From NCBI GenBank assembly GCA_963664675.2, contig CAXXLB010000009.1, positions 558,001 through 622,000 of the forward strand: a DNA stretch of 64,000 bases. Direction: 5' to 3'. Positions 52,245-62,335 of the stretch are shown here, in pieces (the stretch's first letter is position 1; every line of letters begins with the position of its first letter). The notes under the pieces were generated by a model. It did no database searches. It saw only the letters and a program-made list of their open reading frames with translations, and was not told where the DNA came from. The stretch is from JASGMR01 sp963664675 (GTDB lineage Bacteria > Thermotogota > Thermotogae > Petrotogales > Kosmotogaceae). A program made the translations under genes and the position numbers.

Positions 52245-54758
52245 CTAGATATATTTGAAAACTTTTTCTTCAGAAAATTTTTGAAGCTCTATTATAGTGG
52301 TAATTAATTTTTCTTTTTCTTCATTTTTAGAATATTCTTCAATTATTTTACCAAAATCAGAAATTTCCGGATATCCATACATACCACCGGTTCCCTTTAT
52401 ACTATGACCAATTCTTTTCAATTCTTCATAATTGTCTTTTTTTATATTATCCTTCAAATCACGAATGGATTTTTCCAGGTATTTTTTGAATTCTCCAAAC
52501 ATTTCTTCCGCTTCTTTTAAATTCATATCCATTTGAGAAGAGAACTTTTTTATTCTTTCATAAATTTCATAATTATCTTTTTTTATAGAAGGTTGAGTGT
52601 TTTTTTCACTTTTAATTTCGATTTTCTGAGGGTTTTTCAAATACTTTATAACCGTATTAATAAGGTCTTTCCTTTTCACCGGTTTACTCAGCATATCGGT
52701 AAATCCAGCTTTTTTAATTTTCTCGTCCGTTTCCACTAATGTATGCGCCGTGAAGGCAATTATAGGAATATGTGTATCTGCTTTTCGGATTTTTTCAATA
52801 GTAGTATAACCATCCATTACCGGCATCTGCAAATCAAGAAGAATTAATCCATAATTATTTTTTTCGAATTTTTCCAGACCAATTTTACCGTTTTCTGCCG
52901 TTTCAACGATAAAATTGCTCTGCTCCAGAATTTTTTTTATAAGTATTCTGTTAGCCTGATTGTCTTCTACGATTAAAATTTTTCTGTTTATTTCTTTTAT
53001 ATCCTTACCGGGATCTTCCTTTGTCGACAAAATACTATTTTCGGAAATCTCTTTAGATACTTCTGAATTTTCTTTTTTCATCACAGGTGATTTCAAAATT
53101 AATTTAATTGTGGTTCCCATTCCATAGGTACTTTTTATAGTGATTTCTCCGGACATTAAATTTGCCAGCTTCTGGCTTATTGTCAATCCAAGACCCGTAC
53201 CGCCAAATTTTCTGGATGTTGTTCCATCTTCCTGTGTAAAAGCTTCAAAGATTTTTTCAAGATTTTCATTTTTTATACCGTAGCCCGTATCAATCACAGA
53301 ATAAATTATCTTCTCATCGACATATTCACAATTAATACTTATATAACCTTTTTCAGTGAATTTAAGTGAATTTGAAATTAAATTAGTAAGAATTTGTCTG
53401 ACTCTAAATTTGTCTCCGATAATTGACTCAGGAATATCATTTGAAATTTTCGAAATTAATTTGATGTTTTTAACTCTTGCAAGTTGCGAATAGGTTTCAA
53501 TCAATTCTTGAATTAATTTTTTTGGATTATAGGGTTCATAATTTATTTCAAATTTACCCGCTTCAATTTTTGAAAGATCCAAAATATCGTTGATTAGCGA
53601 GAGAAGACCTTCACCATTTTGATAAATTAAAGAAATATATTTCCGTTTTTCAATATTTTTTTCCTGATTCAGCAACAGATCCGCAAAACCCAAAATAGCA
53701 TTCATGGGTGTTCTTATTTCGTGTGAAATGTTGGCAAGAAATTCTGTTTTGGCATTACTCGCTTCTCGGGCTTTTTTGGAATATATTTTCAGTTCTTTGT
53801 TGTAATTTTTCAGCTCTCTGGATGTTTTTTCTATGTAATCCATTGTCGTATTCAATTCCGAGGCTATGATACCCAGCTCGTTTTTAGAATTTATCTCGAT
53901 TTTTTCATGATTTCCACGTTTCATAGAATCAAAACCTTTTAAAATTTTATTTATTATTCCTGACAGATAATGATTGATAAACGACGAAATAAGGAATGTA
54001 ACTAAAAATGCAATTGAAAGAACGATTATCATATTCATCAAAATATTCGATGTAACGGAAGATCTTAAAGCTTCTTCCTGTATTACATAAAAATGCGAAT
54101 CACCAACTTCTAATTTATCAATCAAAAAGTAATCCTTGATGAATGGAAATGCATTCGAGAATTCTCCGGCGACCTCAAATGGCATTACATAAGCTTCCTC
54201 TTCCATTTCTAGAATCGATCTTATGAAAATATTATATTCAGAAAAATCCTGGGGAATTATATACTTTCCATCGAAAATCAGAAATGTTGTTGAATCGTCT
54301 CCCAAGTACTTACTTAACTCTTCCATTATATCCCGATTGAATATTTTTCCCAAAATGTAAATCTTCCCGCTCTGAGAAAGGTATTTCCATAAATACACCA
54401 CTTCATCGTTGATATTATAAAATCCGGATTTTACATCGGAAAGTTCAGTTTTTTCAGCATCGGAAATCCAGATTTTATCTACTATTATTTTTTCTCCCTC
54501 TTCATCTTTTTCAATCAACAAATCATAATCTTCGGGTATGATATTATCATTTTCGTAGCTCGATATCAGGTCCTTAGCAGGAATTTTTAATTGCGCAAAC
54601 CACTCATAAACTGAATTAACCTTGTTATTCAAAAAAACATCATATTCCTCTTTAATTACCCTTTGAAAAGCCAGCAGGGATAAAATAACGAATATGAATA
54701 TTAAACTAAAAGACAAAACAAGAAATAAAACAGCGAACTCTCTACTTAATCTTCTCAT
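52245..54758 (-). CDS. Hybrid sensor histidine kinase (HAMP-HisKA-HATPase-REC-HPt)
   Basis: 837 residues from the ATG at 54758 (AAGGA site). Two membrane segments (about 12-35 and 240-262) enclose a about 205-residue extracytoplasmic sensor domain. HAMP region about 265-315; HisKA with ANISHEIRTPMNAILGF; HATPase boxes NLISNSLKFT, DTGYGIKNEN and FGGTGLGLTIS; receiver with VEDNQANR and phospho-acceptor LLDLQMPVMDG; C-terminal HPt with HSIKGTGGMYG. A BarA/TodS-like phosphorelay in one chain; no dedicated output regulator is adjacent. Confidence 0.94.
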   Translation of the reverse strand: MRRLSREFAVLFLVLSFSLIFIFVILSLLAFQRVIKEEYDVFLNNKVNSVYEWFAQLKIPAKDLISSYENDNIIPEDYDLLIEKDEEGEKIIVDKIWISDAEKTELSDVKSGFYNINDEVVYLWKYLSQSGKIYILGKIFNRDIMEELSKYLGDDSTTFLIFDGKYIIPQDFSEYNIFIRSILEMEEEAYVMPFEVAGEFSNAFPFIKDYFLIDKLEVGDSHFYVIQEEALRSSVTSNILMNMIIVLSIAFLVTFLISSFINHYLSGIINKILKGFDSMKRGNHEKIEINSKNELGIIASELNTTMDYIEKTSRELKNYNKELKIYSKKAREASNAKTEFLANISHEIRTPMNAILGFADLLLNQEKNIEKRKYISLIYQNGEGLLSLINDILDLSKIEAGKFEINYEPYNPKKLIQELIETYSQLARVKNIKLISKISNDIPESIIGDKFRVRQILTNLISNSLKFTEKGYISINCEYVDEKIIYSVIDTGYGIKNENLEKIFEAFTQEDGTTSRKFGGTGLGLTISQKLANLMSGEITIKSTYGMGTTIKLILKSPVMKKENSEVSKEISENSILSTKEDPGKDIKEINRKILIVEDNQANRILIKKILEQSNFIVETAENGKIGLEKFEKNNYGLILLDLQMPVMDGYTTIEKIRKADTHIPIIAFTAHTLVETDEKIKKAGFTDMLSKPVKRKDLINTVIKYLKNPQKIEIKSEKNTQPSIKKDNYEIYERIKKFSSQMDMNLKEAEEMFGEFKKYLEKSIRDLKDNIKKDNYEELKRIGHSIKGTGGMYGYPEISDFGKIIEEYSKNEEKEKLITTIIELQKFSEEKVFKYI

Positions 54759-54832
54759 CAATTCCTTCCTGGTTCTTTGTATTGTAACTCAATCGAATAA
54801 ATATGACAAAATCAACTCGATTAAAACAAAAA

Positions 54833-56185
54833 TTAATCTCCGGCTATATCTAACTCTTTTACGATTACAGACGGGAAGTAACAAATCGGGAAAAAAGACA
54901 GAGCATAATCAAAATCGTTTCCAATTTGTTCTACATTTTCTAATAAATTCAATATATTTCCGGAAATCGTTACCTGTTCCAACCCCGATATTATTTTACC
55001 ATTTTTAACAATGAAACCCTGCGCTCCAAGGGAAAAATCTCCCGATATGGGGTTTGCTCCTGAATGGAGTCCCTCAACTGAAGTTATTATAAGGCCATTT
55101 TCAAGTTGTTCTATTAATTCCGTATAAGTTTTTTGACCTGATTTCATAGTTAAATTTATCGGCCGAATCGATGTATTGCTTTTGTAAGAACTTTTTATTC
55201 CGTTTCCAGTAGATTCGCAATTATCCTTTTTTGCAGTTTTTAAATCATATAAATAGTTATTGAGTACACCGTTTTTTATCAGATATTTTTTTCTCGTTGG
55301 AACACCCTGATCATCAAAGGTCATTTTAAGATAACTGTTTTTCAACACCGGATCATCGATAAGTGTGATAATTTCAGAAGAAATTTGTTCGTTTAATTTG
55401 TCCTTCAGTCTTGATAACCCTTTTTGAACATTTTCTGCAGAGAACATACTGACGAAAGTATTCATCATACTACCCCAGCAACTGTTTTTAAATAAAATTT
55501 TATATTTACCGGATTTTGTAGATCGGGCATTCAATTTTTCAACAGCATCATTTTTGGCTTTTTTGGCTATATAATCGATATTAATATCTTCAGGTTTTTC
55601 GAACATATTAATTCCTATTCCCATTTTATTTTTCCCACCTTCCGACGCAACAGCCATTATATACATTATTCCTCCACCGGATGCAGAGTATAAATCCAAG
55701 CCGAGAGTATTAACTATCCTTCTTTCGGAATAAAATTCGTTATAAGCACAATTCTGAATAAGTACGATTCTCTCATCCAAGGCTTTAGTTTTTCTTTCAA
55801 GCGAAGTCACAATATCAATTTTTCTTTCGGTTTTTAACCTGGAAAGTTCATTAACATACTCAGGCAACTTTTTATATTCTTTTCCAGGAGAAAAGAAAAA
55901 TTCTTCATAATCACTTTCAATATATTTCAAATTATCATAAGCTTTTTGCACTAAAAAATCCGCAGCATTCTCGCTGATCATTTCAGAATAAGCAAACCCA
56001 GCCTTTCCATCTTTAATTGCTTTAAGTCCTACACCATAAGTATTCGAATCTGAATATTTTTCTATTTTAAAATCTTGTGAATCCAAATGAAAAGAACTCG
56101 ATTTCGAATAGTATATTTCACAATTATCAATACCAATTTTTTTTGCTTCCATAAAAATCTTGTTTTTAAATTGTTCAAAAGTCAT
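54833..56185 (-). CDS. pmbA: PmbA/TldE-like protein (TldD partner)
   Basis: 450 residues. PmbA family layout: N-terminal YGVGLKAIKDGKAGFAYSE, C-terminal MTFDDQGVPTRKKYLIKNGVLNNYLYD and SVEGLHSGANPISGDFSLGAQGFIVKNG. It lacks the HExxxH zinc motif, as expected for the non-catalytic TldE partner. Start overlaps the tldD stop (ATGA). The heterodimer degrades unfolded peptides and matures some modified peptides. Confidence 0.93.
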   Translation of the reverse strand: MTFEQFKNKIFMEAKKIGIDNCEIYYSKSSSFHLDSQDFKIEKYSDSNTYGVGLKAIKDGKAGFAYSEMISENAADFLVQKAYDNLKYIESDYEEFFFSPGKEYKKLPEYVNELSRLKTERKIDIVTSLERKTKALDERIVLIQNCAYNEFYSERRIVNTLGLDLYSASGGGIMYIMAVASEGGKNKMGIGINMFEKPEDINIDYIAKKAKNDAVEKLNARSTKSGKYKILFKNSCWGSMMNTFVSMFSAENVQKGLSRLKDKLNEQISSEIITLIDDPVLKNSYLKMTFDDQGVPTRKKYLIKNGVLNNYLYDLKTAKKDNCESTGNGIKSSYKSNTSIRPINLTMKSGQKTYTELIEQLENGLIITSVEGLHSGANPISGDFSLGAQGFIVKNGKIISGLEQVTISGNILNLLENVEQIGNDFDYALSFFPICYFPSVIVKELDIAGD

Positions 56186-57570
56186 TTATTTCTACCTCCT
56201 ACCGTTAATTCGGAAATTCTGATTGTAGGTTGCCCAACATCAGCCGGTATTGAACCCGAGGATGAACCGCACATACCTTCCCCTCTCGATAAATCGTTTC
56301 CAATTAAATCAATTTTTTTAAGAATTTCATGACCCTTACCAATCAAAGTGGCTCCCTTTACCGGTTTGTCAATTTTTCCGTTTTTTATTAAATAACCCTC
56401 GTTTACAGCAAAATTAAACTCTCCTGTTGCTGGAAAAACCGATCCTCCTCCCATTGCTTTAGCAAAAAGCCCATATTCTGTCTGAGCTATTATTTCCTCA
56501 GGATACAGATCACCTGGAACAATAAAAGTGTTGCTCATTCTTGATGTTGGAATAAAAGTATAATTTTGCCGTCTGGAGCATCCGTTTCTTTGAACATTTA
56601 ATTTCTTTTCATTGGCCCTATCCACAAGAAAACTTTTGAGAATACCATTTTCTATTAACACATTCTTTCTCGTGTTCTCGCCTTCATCATCTATATTAGC
56701 CGATCCCCACCCATTTGGAATTGTTCCATCATCGACGGCGGAAACTATTTCATTCGCTATTTTTTCTCCTATTTTTCCCGCAAAAACAGAGGCCCCTTTT
56801 GCGACACCTGTTGCCTCAAGAGAATGCCCACAAGCTTCATGAAATAATACTCCTCCGAATCCATTTGAAATGATTACCGGCATCTTTCCGGCCGGACAGT
56901 ACTCGGCTTCACTCATTCTCAAAGCCCTCGATGAAACATTTTTCCCGAGCAGATATGGATCGAAAGTGTTATAGAATTCAAACCCCATCGAGGCTCCCGG
57001 AGATTCACTGGAAACAGTTTTTTCATTTCCATTTGATACTATTGCCGTTGCCGATAACCTTGTTCTTGTTCTTCTGTCCTCTACATCTAAATTATCCGAG
57101 TTATATATCCAAACTCGTTGATCGGATTCCAAAATATAAATTACGGATTGACTTATTTTACCCGAAAAACTTTTCATTCCCCGATCCGTTTTCCTCATTA
57201 AATCTATTTTATCTTTAAGAGGTATATTTTCAGGAAAATATAAAATTGGATTGATGTTACCAACTTTCTTTTTATTGAAATTCATTGTGACGGTTTCTTC
57301 ATTTTCACTTTTCAGTGTTGCGCATAACTTTTCTGTTGTTTTGAGTAAATTGTCTTTTCCAAAATCATTTGTATAAGCATATACAACTTTTTTATTCACA
57401 AAAACTCTTATACCCACTCCATTTATAATTCCTGAATTTATTTCTTCCACTTTTCCATCTATCATTTTTATTGCGTTTTTTTTCGAGTATTCTATAAACA
57501 GTTCTGCAAATTCTCCACCTTTTGTCAGAATTTTTGAAATTATTTCACCACATAAAACTTTATCTATCAT
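56182..57570 (-). CDS. tldD: TldD metalloprotease subunit
   Basis: 462 residues. Zinc-binding HEACGH (HExxxH) sits in GGVLFHEACGHSLEATG; then DDEGENTRKNVLIENGIL and the C-terminal GEGMCGSSSGSIPADVGQPTIRISELTVGG, typical TldD ending. It pairs with PmbA encoded immediately downstream. AGGGAGGTG precedes the ATG; a duplicated promoter-like element lies just upstream (57586-57627). Confidence 0.95.
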   Translation of the reverse strand: MIDKVLCGEIISKILTKGGEFAELFIEYSKKNAIKMIDGKVEEINSGIINGVGIRVFVNKKVVYAYTNDFGKDNLLKTTEKLCATLKSENEETVTMNFNKKKVGNINPILYFPENIPLKDKIDLMRKTDRGMKSFSGKISQSVIYILESDQRVWIYNSDNLDVEDRRTRTRLSATAIVSNGNEKTVSSESPGASMGFEFYNTFDPYLLGKNVSSRALRMSEAEYCPAGKMPVIISNGFGGVLFHEACGHSLEATGVAKGASVFAGKIGEKIANEIVSAVDDGTIPNGWGSANIDDEGENTRKNVLIENGILKSFLVDRANEKKLNVQRNGCSRRQNYTFIPTSRMSNTFIVPGDLYPEEIIAQTEYGLFAKAMGGGSVFPATGEFNFAVNEGYLIKNGKIDKPVKGATLIGKGHEILKKIDLIGNDLSRGEGMCGSSSGSIPADVGQPTIRISELTVGGRNK

Positions 57571-57585
57571 TAATTCACCTCCCTT

Positions 57586-57627
57586 TCACATTATAAAATA
57601 TTTTTCTCACATTATAAAATATTTTTC
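57586..57627 (-). repeat. Two exact 21-bp direct repeats containing TATAAT boxes
   Basis: The unit TCACATTATAAAATATTTTTC occurs twice without a gap. Read on the minus strand each copy holds TATAAT (57595-57590 and 57616-57611), two helical turns apart, upstream of tldD. This looks like a duplicated -10 element; starts would lie close to the ribosome site. No good -35 seen. Confidence 0.6.
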
Positions 57628-57702
57628 TCGTGTTTTTGAATAAAAAAATCATATCTTAAATTAATAATCAATCGTTCTTCAGATTTTTTAAATTATATAT
57701 GA

Positions 57703-57708
57703 TATAAT
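57703..57708 (+). promoter_or_regulatory. Extended -10 promoter of rpsF-ssb-rpsR
   Basis: TGA-TATAAT (extended -10, TATAAT at 57703-57708), about 60 bases before the rpsF start. The leader contains an 8-bp hairpin GCTTTGTT/AACAAAGC (57726-57743). No strong -35 box. Confidence 0.45.
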
Positions 57709-57769
57709 TCCTGAGGAAAAATCCTGCTTTGTTAAAACAAAGCCTTTATGCCCAAAGGAGGGAAAAAAT

Positions 57770-58249
57770 TTGGAAGAGAAAAGAATTTATGAAACTCTGT
57801 TTATCATATCTCCGAACCTGGAGGATGAGAAAAGAGACGAAATGGCAGAAAAAATCAAATCCTTCATCGAAGAAAGAGTGGAAGGAAATGTTCAGAATCT
57901 AGAAAGATGGGGAAAGAGAAAGCTTGCTTACAAAGTTAGAAAAGGCTTTTCAGAAGGCGACTACACTTTAATCCTCTTTGAAGCTGATCCCGAAAAAGTT
58001 ATTGATCTTGAAAAGTATTACAAAATAGTCCCGGAAATTTTCAGATGGCAAACTTTCAGAAGAGAAGATCTTGAGAAAGCAAAATCAAAAAAAGAAGAAA
58101 AAAATGAAAAAACTGTTGAAGAAGAACCTAAGGACGAACAAATAATTGAAGAAAAAATTGCTGAGGAAAAAATAAACGAAGTTATTGATAACAAACAAAA
58201 TCCTGTAGAAAATGAAAGTGTAGAAAAAGAAACCAAAACGGAGGAATAA
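57770..58249 (+). CDS. rpsF: 30S ribosomal protein S6
   Basis: 159 residues from a TTG start preceded by AAAGGAGGG. Core S6 fold in residues 1-100: YETLFIISPNLEDEKRD, NVQNLERWGKRKLAYKVRKG, DYTLILFEADPEKV, RWQTFRREDLEKA. The last about 55 residues are a Glu/Lys/Asn-rich tail, longer than usual and probably disordered. First gene of the conserved rpsF-ssb-rpsR operon. Confidence 0.96.
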   Translation: MEEKRIYETLFIISPNLEDEKRDEMAEKIKSFIEERVEGNVQNLERWGKRKLAYKVRKGFSEGDYTLILFEADPEKVIDLEKYYKIVPEIFRWQTFRREDLEKAKSKKEEKNEKTVEEEPKDEQIIEEKIAEEKINEVIDNKQNPVENESVEKETKTEE

Positions 58250-58251
58250 AA

Positions 58252-58713
58252 TTGTCAATATCATTTAATAAAATAATATTAGTTGGTAGATTGACAAGAG
58301 ATCCCGAAGTAAAATACAGTACAAGCGGGACCCAAATATCTTTGTTTGCTTTAGCAGTTGACAGAAAATATAAAAGTAACGATGGAGATAATACGGACTT
58401 TATAAGAATTGTATGTTTTGGAAAATTAGCTGATTTTGTAGCTAATTATCTTGTTAAAGGCAGATTAGTACTTGTGGAAGGTGAATTGAGGGTCAGAAGA
58501 TGGAAAACTTCTGAAGGTGACTCAAGAACGACTGCTGAAGTAGTTGCAGGTTCCATAAACTTTATGGAAACTAAGTCCAGATCAAATAATAATGTCAATG
58601 GTAATATTCCTGTAGTTGATGATAACTTCGATGTTTCCGGGGACTCAGAAACGTTTGGCAGTGACGACGTTTCAAATATAGAAGACAGTGATGATGATAC
58701 TGTTCCATTTTGA
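58252..58713 (+). CDS. ssb: Single-stranded DNA-binding protein
   Basis: 153 residues, TTG start with GGAGG upstream. OB fold: NKIILVGRLTRDPEVKYSTSGTQISLFALAVDR, DFIRIVCFGKLADFVANYLVKGRLVLVEGELR. Then a flexible Asn/Ser/Asp linker and the acidic tip DDDTVPF, the protein-interaction tail. 2 bases after rpsF. Confidence 0.97.
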   Translation: MSISFNKIILVGRLTRDPEVKYSTSGTQISLFALAVDRKYKSNDGDNTDFIRIVCFGKLADFVANYLVKGRLVLVEGELRVRRWKTSEGDSRTTAEVVAGSINFMETKSRSNNNVNGNIPVVDDNFDVSGDSETFGSDDVSNIEDSDDDTVPF

Positions 58714-58725
58714 GGAGGTTGAGAA

Positions 58726-58962
58726 ATGAGAGATAGAAGGAGACGGATCAGATCAAAGAAAAAGTGTAGATTATGTTCTACAAAAGTAAAATATATAGAT
58801 TATAAAAATATTAATTTGATAAAGGATTTTGTCAATGATAAAGGAAAGATAGTTCCTAAAAGAATCACCGGTAATTGTGCCAAGCACCAGAGAATGGTCA
58901 GACAAGCTATTCAAAGAGCTAGACACATGGCACTTATTCCCTATTCAAAAGTTAATCAATAG
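58726..58962 (+). CDS. rpsR: 30S ribosomal protein S18
   Basis: 78 residues. N-terminal RRRRIRSKKKCRLC..C has a Cys pair (zinc-type S18); then YIDYKNINLIKDFV, IVPKRITGNCAKHQRMVRQAIQRARHMALIPY, the conserved rRNA-binding core. GAGGAGG-like site, 12 bases after ssb. A hairpin terminator follows. Confidence 0.97.
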   Translation: MRDRRRRIRSKKKCRLCSTKVKYIDYKNINLIKDFVNDKGKIVPKRITGNCAKHQRMVRQAIQRARHMALIPYSKVNQ

Positions 58963-58980
58963 AAATAATTATGGTAGAAA

Positions 58981-59010
58981 TAGAGGGGCTTTGAGCCCCT
59001 CTATTTATTT
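58981..59010 (+). terminator. Intrinsic terminator of the rpsF operon
   Basis: Stem TAGAGGGGCT/AGCCCCTCTA with a 3-base loop, followed by TTTATTT. Confidence 0.85.
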
Positions 59011-59073
59011 AAATACCGATTAATATTGTGATAAAATAATTATAATATAAAGAAATTTGAATGGGAGAAAAAA

Positions 59074-59979
59074 ATGGATGTTTCAGTAGTCAGTGCATTC
59101 GGTTATGACACAAATATATATTTGTATACCAATGAAATAAGATATGATGTCGAAGCAAATTTTTCAAAAAATTATGATTTTCCTGGAGGCGGAGGTCTAT
59201 ACAGCTCTTTGATTTTTAATTCTCTGAATTTAAAAACATCGGTAATAGCAGCATTGGGAAATGATATTTTTGGTAAAAACATTGAAAACCTTTTGAAAAG
59301 TAAAGGAATAGATACGGCGAATTGTTTTGAAGACCCCTGTGGGACAAAAAGAAGTGTAAATATAATATACAAAAATGGAAAAAGGAAAAATTTTTATGAT
59401 GGAAGGGGGTCAATGGAAATAAAGTTAGATGCCAAAGACTATGAAAAACTCTTCCATGAAGTAAAATTGGTTCATTTCAATATTGTAAATTGGTCACGCG
59501 ATCTTTTGAAAATTGCTAAAGAAAATGGTTGTATTATTTCTGCCGATATTCAGGATATTGTATCTCTAAATGATCCATATAGATTAGATTACATTGAAAA
59601 TACTGATTATTTGTTTTTTTCATCTGTGAATTTTCTTTCACCTGAAAAAGCTGCAGAATATTTCTTGAAAATAAATCCTGATTTAAAAATAATTTCCGGC
59701 TTGGGAGAAAGAGGTTGTTTCTATTCAGACAAAAATATTTCTAAGTACTTTCAGGCAGTAGATATAGAAGACAGGGTTTTAGATACCACCGGAGCCGGTG
59801 ACTCTTTGGCAGCAGGTTTTTTGACCGCCAGAATTTTTGAAGGACTATCTTTGGCCGAGTCAATTTTATGGGGACAGATTGCGGCGAGATATATTTGTTC
59901 AAAAAGATTATACGAAGAAAGAATTATAGAAAGAAAATTATTGATCGACTATTTTACCAGATATAGGGATTCATTCTAA
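59074..59979 (+). CDS. PfkB-family carbohydrate kinase
   Basis: 301 residues. Sugar-site GGGLYSSLIFNSLNLKTSVIAALGNDIFG and C-terminal PfkB signature DTTGAGDSLAAGFLTARI with the catalytic Asp. The N-terminal glycine pair is in a PGGGGLYSS context, so it belongs to the ribokinase superfamily, but the substrate cannot be told. GGGAG site upstream. Possibly its own transcript. Confidence 0.88.
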   Translation: MDVSVVSAFGYDTNIYLYTNEIRYDVEANFSKNYDFPGGGGLYSSLIFNSLNLKTSVIAALGNDIFGKNIENLLKSKGIDTANCFEDPCGTKRSVNIIYKNGKRKNFYDGRGSMEIKLDAKDYEKLFHEVKLVHFNIVNWSRDLLKIAKENGCIISADIQDIVSLNDPYRLDYIENTDYLFFSSVNFLSPEKAAEYFLKINPDLKIISGLGERGCFYSDKNISKYFQAVDIEDRVLDTTGAGDSLAAGFLTARIFEGLSLAESILWGQIAARYICSKRLYEERIIERKLLIDYFTRYRDSF

Positions 59980-60032
59980 AAAAGGAAAAAGACACAGCAC
60001 AATCTAAACTTAAAGAACGGAGGAACAAATAT

Positions 60033-61754
60033 TTGTTTTTAGTTGTCGGAGAACAAATTGACTGGATACTATCTACACTAATAATAATACGTATGGTCGT
60101 TGTTTTAACAACCGCGACTTTTTTGAGTTTGCTGACTTATAAAGGAAATAAAAAGTTATTGTTATTAAAACATTATTGGTATTTTATGAGCATTTACGCT
60201 GTTGTAGAAATAATATTTTTGATGACTGGTAAAGATTATCTCGAAATTTTCTTGTCAATAATATTGGGATTTATCGGAATATCTCTTATAAAACTCATTC
60301 TTTCATATAAGAAAATAAAAGCCAAATATATACATTATTTAACCCCGTTTTTTTCATATGTTCCTGTCATGATGATAGGATACTTTGTCGGAAACAATTA
60401 TATATATTTATCAGGAATATCTTTATATGGAATTTTACAGATATATCTCGGTAATTCAATTTTTAAATCCTCCTATAGAAATACATTGGGAAAAAACATT
60501 TTGGCACTTTCTTTTTCTGTATATGGTTTTGCGAATATCAGTTTTTATCTTAAGTTGTTTTTCCCGGAATATGCTATTTTTGTATACACTCTGGCAATAG
60601 TAATGACTATTTCAATAGCGTTTTCTTCAATTTTAATAGCTTACGAAAATGAACTCTTTTTAAGGGAAAGAGCCGAATATCTTCAATATCCCTTATTTGA
60701 AAAAGTCAGTGATTTTTTTATCAGAATTAAAAACGATGAAATTGTTTACGCCAGTAAATCAACGAGTATATTTTTTAATAAACCTATAAATTATATTGAG
60801 GATTTAAAATTTTTTTTCAGTAAAGATGATTATAAAAATTTTGAAAATCAATTAGAAAGCATAAAAAATACCGATGATATGATCACCTTCAATATAATAA
60901 TCAAGAACAACAATGAAGAAAGCTGGTTCAGAGTAAATGCATTTAATTATGGTCTAGAAGATAAGGTTACGGAAATACTATTTAAAGATATTCAGGAAGA
61001 AATAAGTAGTGCTTTAAAAATAAAAATGGAAAAAAATGAATTGGAAAAACAAACGAAAATTCAGGCAGAAATGTTTTCGAAAATATCCCATGAATTGAAA
61101 ACACCCATTACAATAGTAATGGGGTTTGCTGAAACTATTGAATCCATAACGGAAGATGAACAAATAAAAAATATGACTGATAAAATAATTGAAGCTTCAA
61201 GTTACCAGCAAAAACTAGTTGAAGATGTTCTCGACTTTTCAAGATTGAAAGCAAAATTGTTCAAAATAAATGTTGAAAAAATAAATATTCCGATATTTAT
61301 TTATGAAATCATCGAACAGTTCAAAATAATTGCTGAAAAAAAGAATATTTTGTTGGAAAAAGAATTTTATGACATACCGGAATTTTTTCACACGGACCCT
61401 TTAAAATTGAAAAGAATACTGATAAATCTTTTGGATAACGCTGTGAAGTTCACCAATAAAGGGAAAGTAAAATTAATTGTAAGAAAAGAAACAGATCGGC
61501 ATTTATTATTTATTGTTGAAGATGAAGGATCGGGTATTGACAGAGAAAATTTAAAAGTTATATTCAAAAAGTTTGTTCAGGTGAATAAGCAGAGAGGAAC
61601 TATAAAAGGGACCGGTCTGGGTCTATCTATAACTAAAGAGTTAGTTGAACTGTTAAGAGGAAAAATCAGAGTAGAATCTGAATTAAATAAAGGTACTAAA
61701 TTCATTTTCACTATTGAAGATTTATATCAATCAAAGGGGGAGAAATCAATATGA
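60033..61754 (+). CDS. Membrane sensor histidine kinase with PAS-like domain
   Basis: 573 residues from a TTG start with GGAGG upstream. About seven hydrophobic segments in residues 10-205 form the sensor; residues about 215-330 look PAS-like; HisKA with FSKISHELKTPITIVMGF, HATPase boxes NLLDNAVKFTNK, EDEGSGIDRENL, GTGLGLSITKELV. The C-terminus (Y-Q-S-K-G) ends in an ATGA overlap with an HdeD-like gene. No response regulator adjacent. Confidence 0.92.
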   Translation: MFLVVGEQIDWILSTLIIIRMVVVLTTATFLSLLTYKGNKKLLLLKHYWYFMSIYAVVEIIFLMTGKDYLEIFLSIILGFIGISLIKLILSYKKIKAKYIHYLTPFFSYVPVMMIGYFVGNNYIYLSGISLYGILQIYLGNSIFKSSYRNTLGKNILALSFSVYGFANISFYLKLFFPEYAIFVYTLAIVMTISIAFSSILIAYENELFLRERAEYLQYPLFEKVSDFFIRIKNDEIVYASKSTSIFFNKPINYIEDLKFFFSKDDYKNFENQLESIKNTDDMITFNIIIKNNNEESWFRVNAFNYGLEDKVTEILFKDIQEEISSALKIKMEKNELEKQTKIQAEMFSKISHELKTPITIVMGFAETIESITEDEQIKNMTDKIIEASSYQQKLVEDVLDFSRLKAKLFKINVEKINIPIFIYEIIEQFKIIAEKKNILLEKEFYDIPEFFHTDPLKLKRILINLLDNAVKFTNKGKVKLIVRKETDRHLLFIVEDEGSGIDRENLKVIFKKFVQVNKQRGTIKGTGLGLSITKELVELLRGKIRVESELNKGTKFIFTIEDLYQSKGEKSI

Positions 61755-62335
61755 GTGAAACGGTAAAAGCGGAAAAGAAAAATGTTATAAATCCATTTTT
61801 CTATTTCTTGATAGGAGTTTTGTTTGTTGTTTTAGGCTTTATATCAGTCATATGGCCAACTCAGACCACAGAAATCTTTAAAGTTGCAGTTACTGTCATT
61901 TCCTTTTTATATGGTGCATTGGGATTTATTATGTGGGCAACTTTTAAAGAAGACAAATATCTTGAGAAAAAACAAAAAGGAAAAAAAGTTAAGTCCAAAG
62001 GAATTTATATTTTTCAGGGAATTTTCGGTGTGGCATTAGGAATTGCAAGCTTAGTATGGCCAGAAATAATAATTCTGTTTATCTCAATTTTATTAATTTT
62101 CTTTGGAGTGAGCGAATCATATAAGTTTTTCAAATTTGATACTCTTAAGAAAACAAAATGGTTATTTTTGTTTATAGGTATTTTTTCAATAATAATTGGT
62201 TTAGTACTAATTCCGAGTATTTCCGGTAAAGTGAGTGATATTTTATGGGTGATCTCACTTTTCACATTTGTCTTTGGAGGCTTATCTATACTAAAAGCCT
62301 TTTATTTAAAGGGAGATAGAAAATCAGCTAATTGA
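61751..62335 (+). CDS. HdeD-like DUF308 membrane protein
   Basis: 194 residues, six hydrophobic segments in three pairs, with the repeated W-P motif at pair ends (VIWPTQTTEIF, LVWPEIIILF) and G-x-x-x-x-x-G helices as in HdeD/DUF308 proteins linked to acid or envelope stress. Cotranscribed with the sensor kinase upstream and an amidohydrolase gene downstream (4-base overlaps on both sides). Confidence 0.8.
   Translation: MSETVKAEKKNVINPFFYFLIGVLFVVLGFISVIWPTQTTEIFKVAVTVISFLYGALGFIMWATFKEDKYLEKKQKGKKVKSKGIYIFQGIFGVALGIASLVWPEIIILFISILLIFFGVSESYKFFKFDTLKKTKWLFLFIGIFSIIIGLVLIPSISGKVSDILWVISLFTFVFGGLSILKAFYLKGDRKSAN

Noticed and set aside
57708..57770. S6:S18 autoregulatory leader before rpsF
   Set aside because: There is a hairpin GCTTTGTT/AACAAAGC, but I could not find the conserved CCG-containing element expected of that leader.
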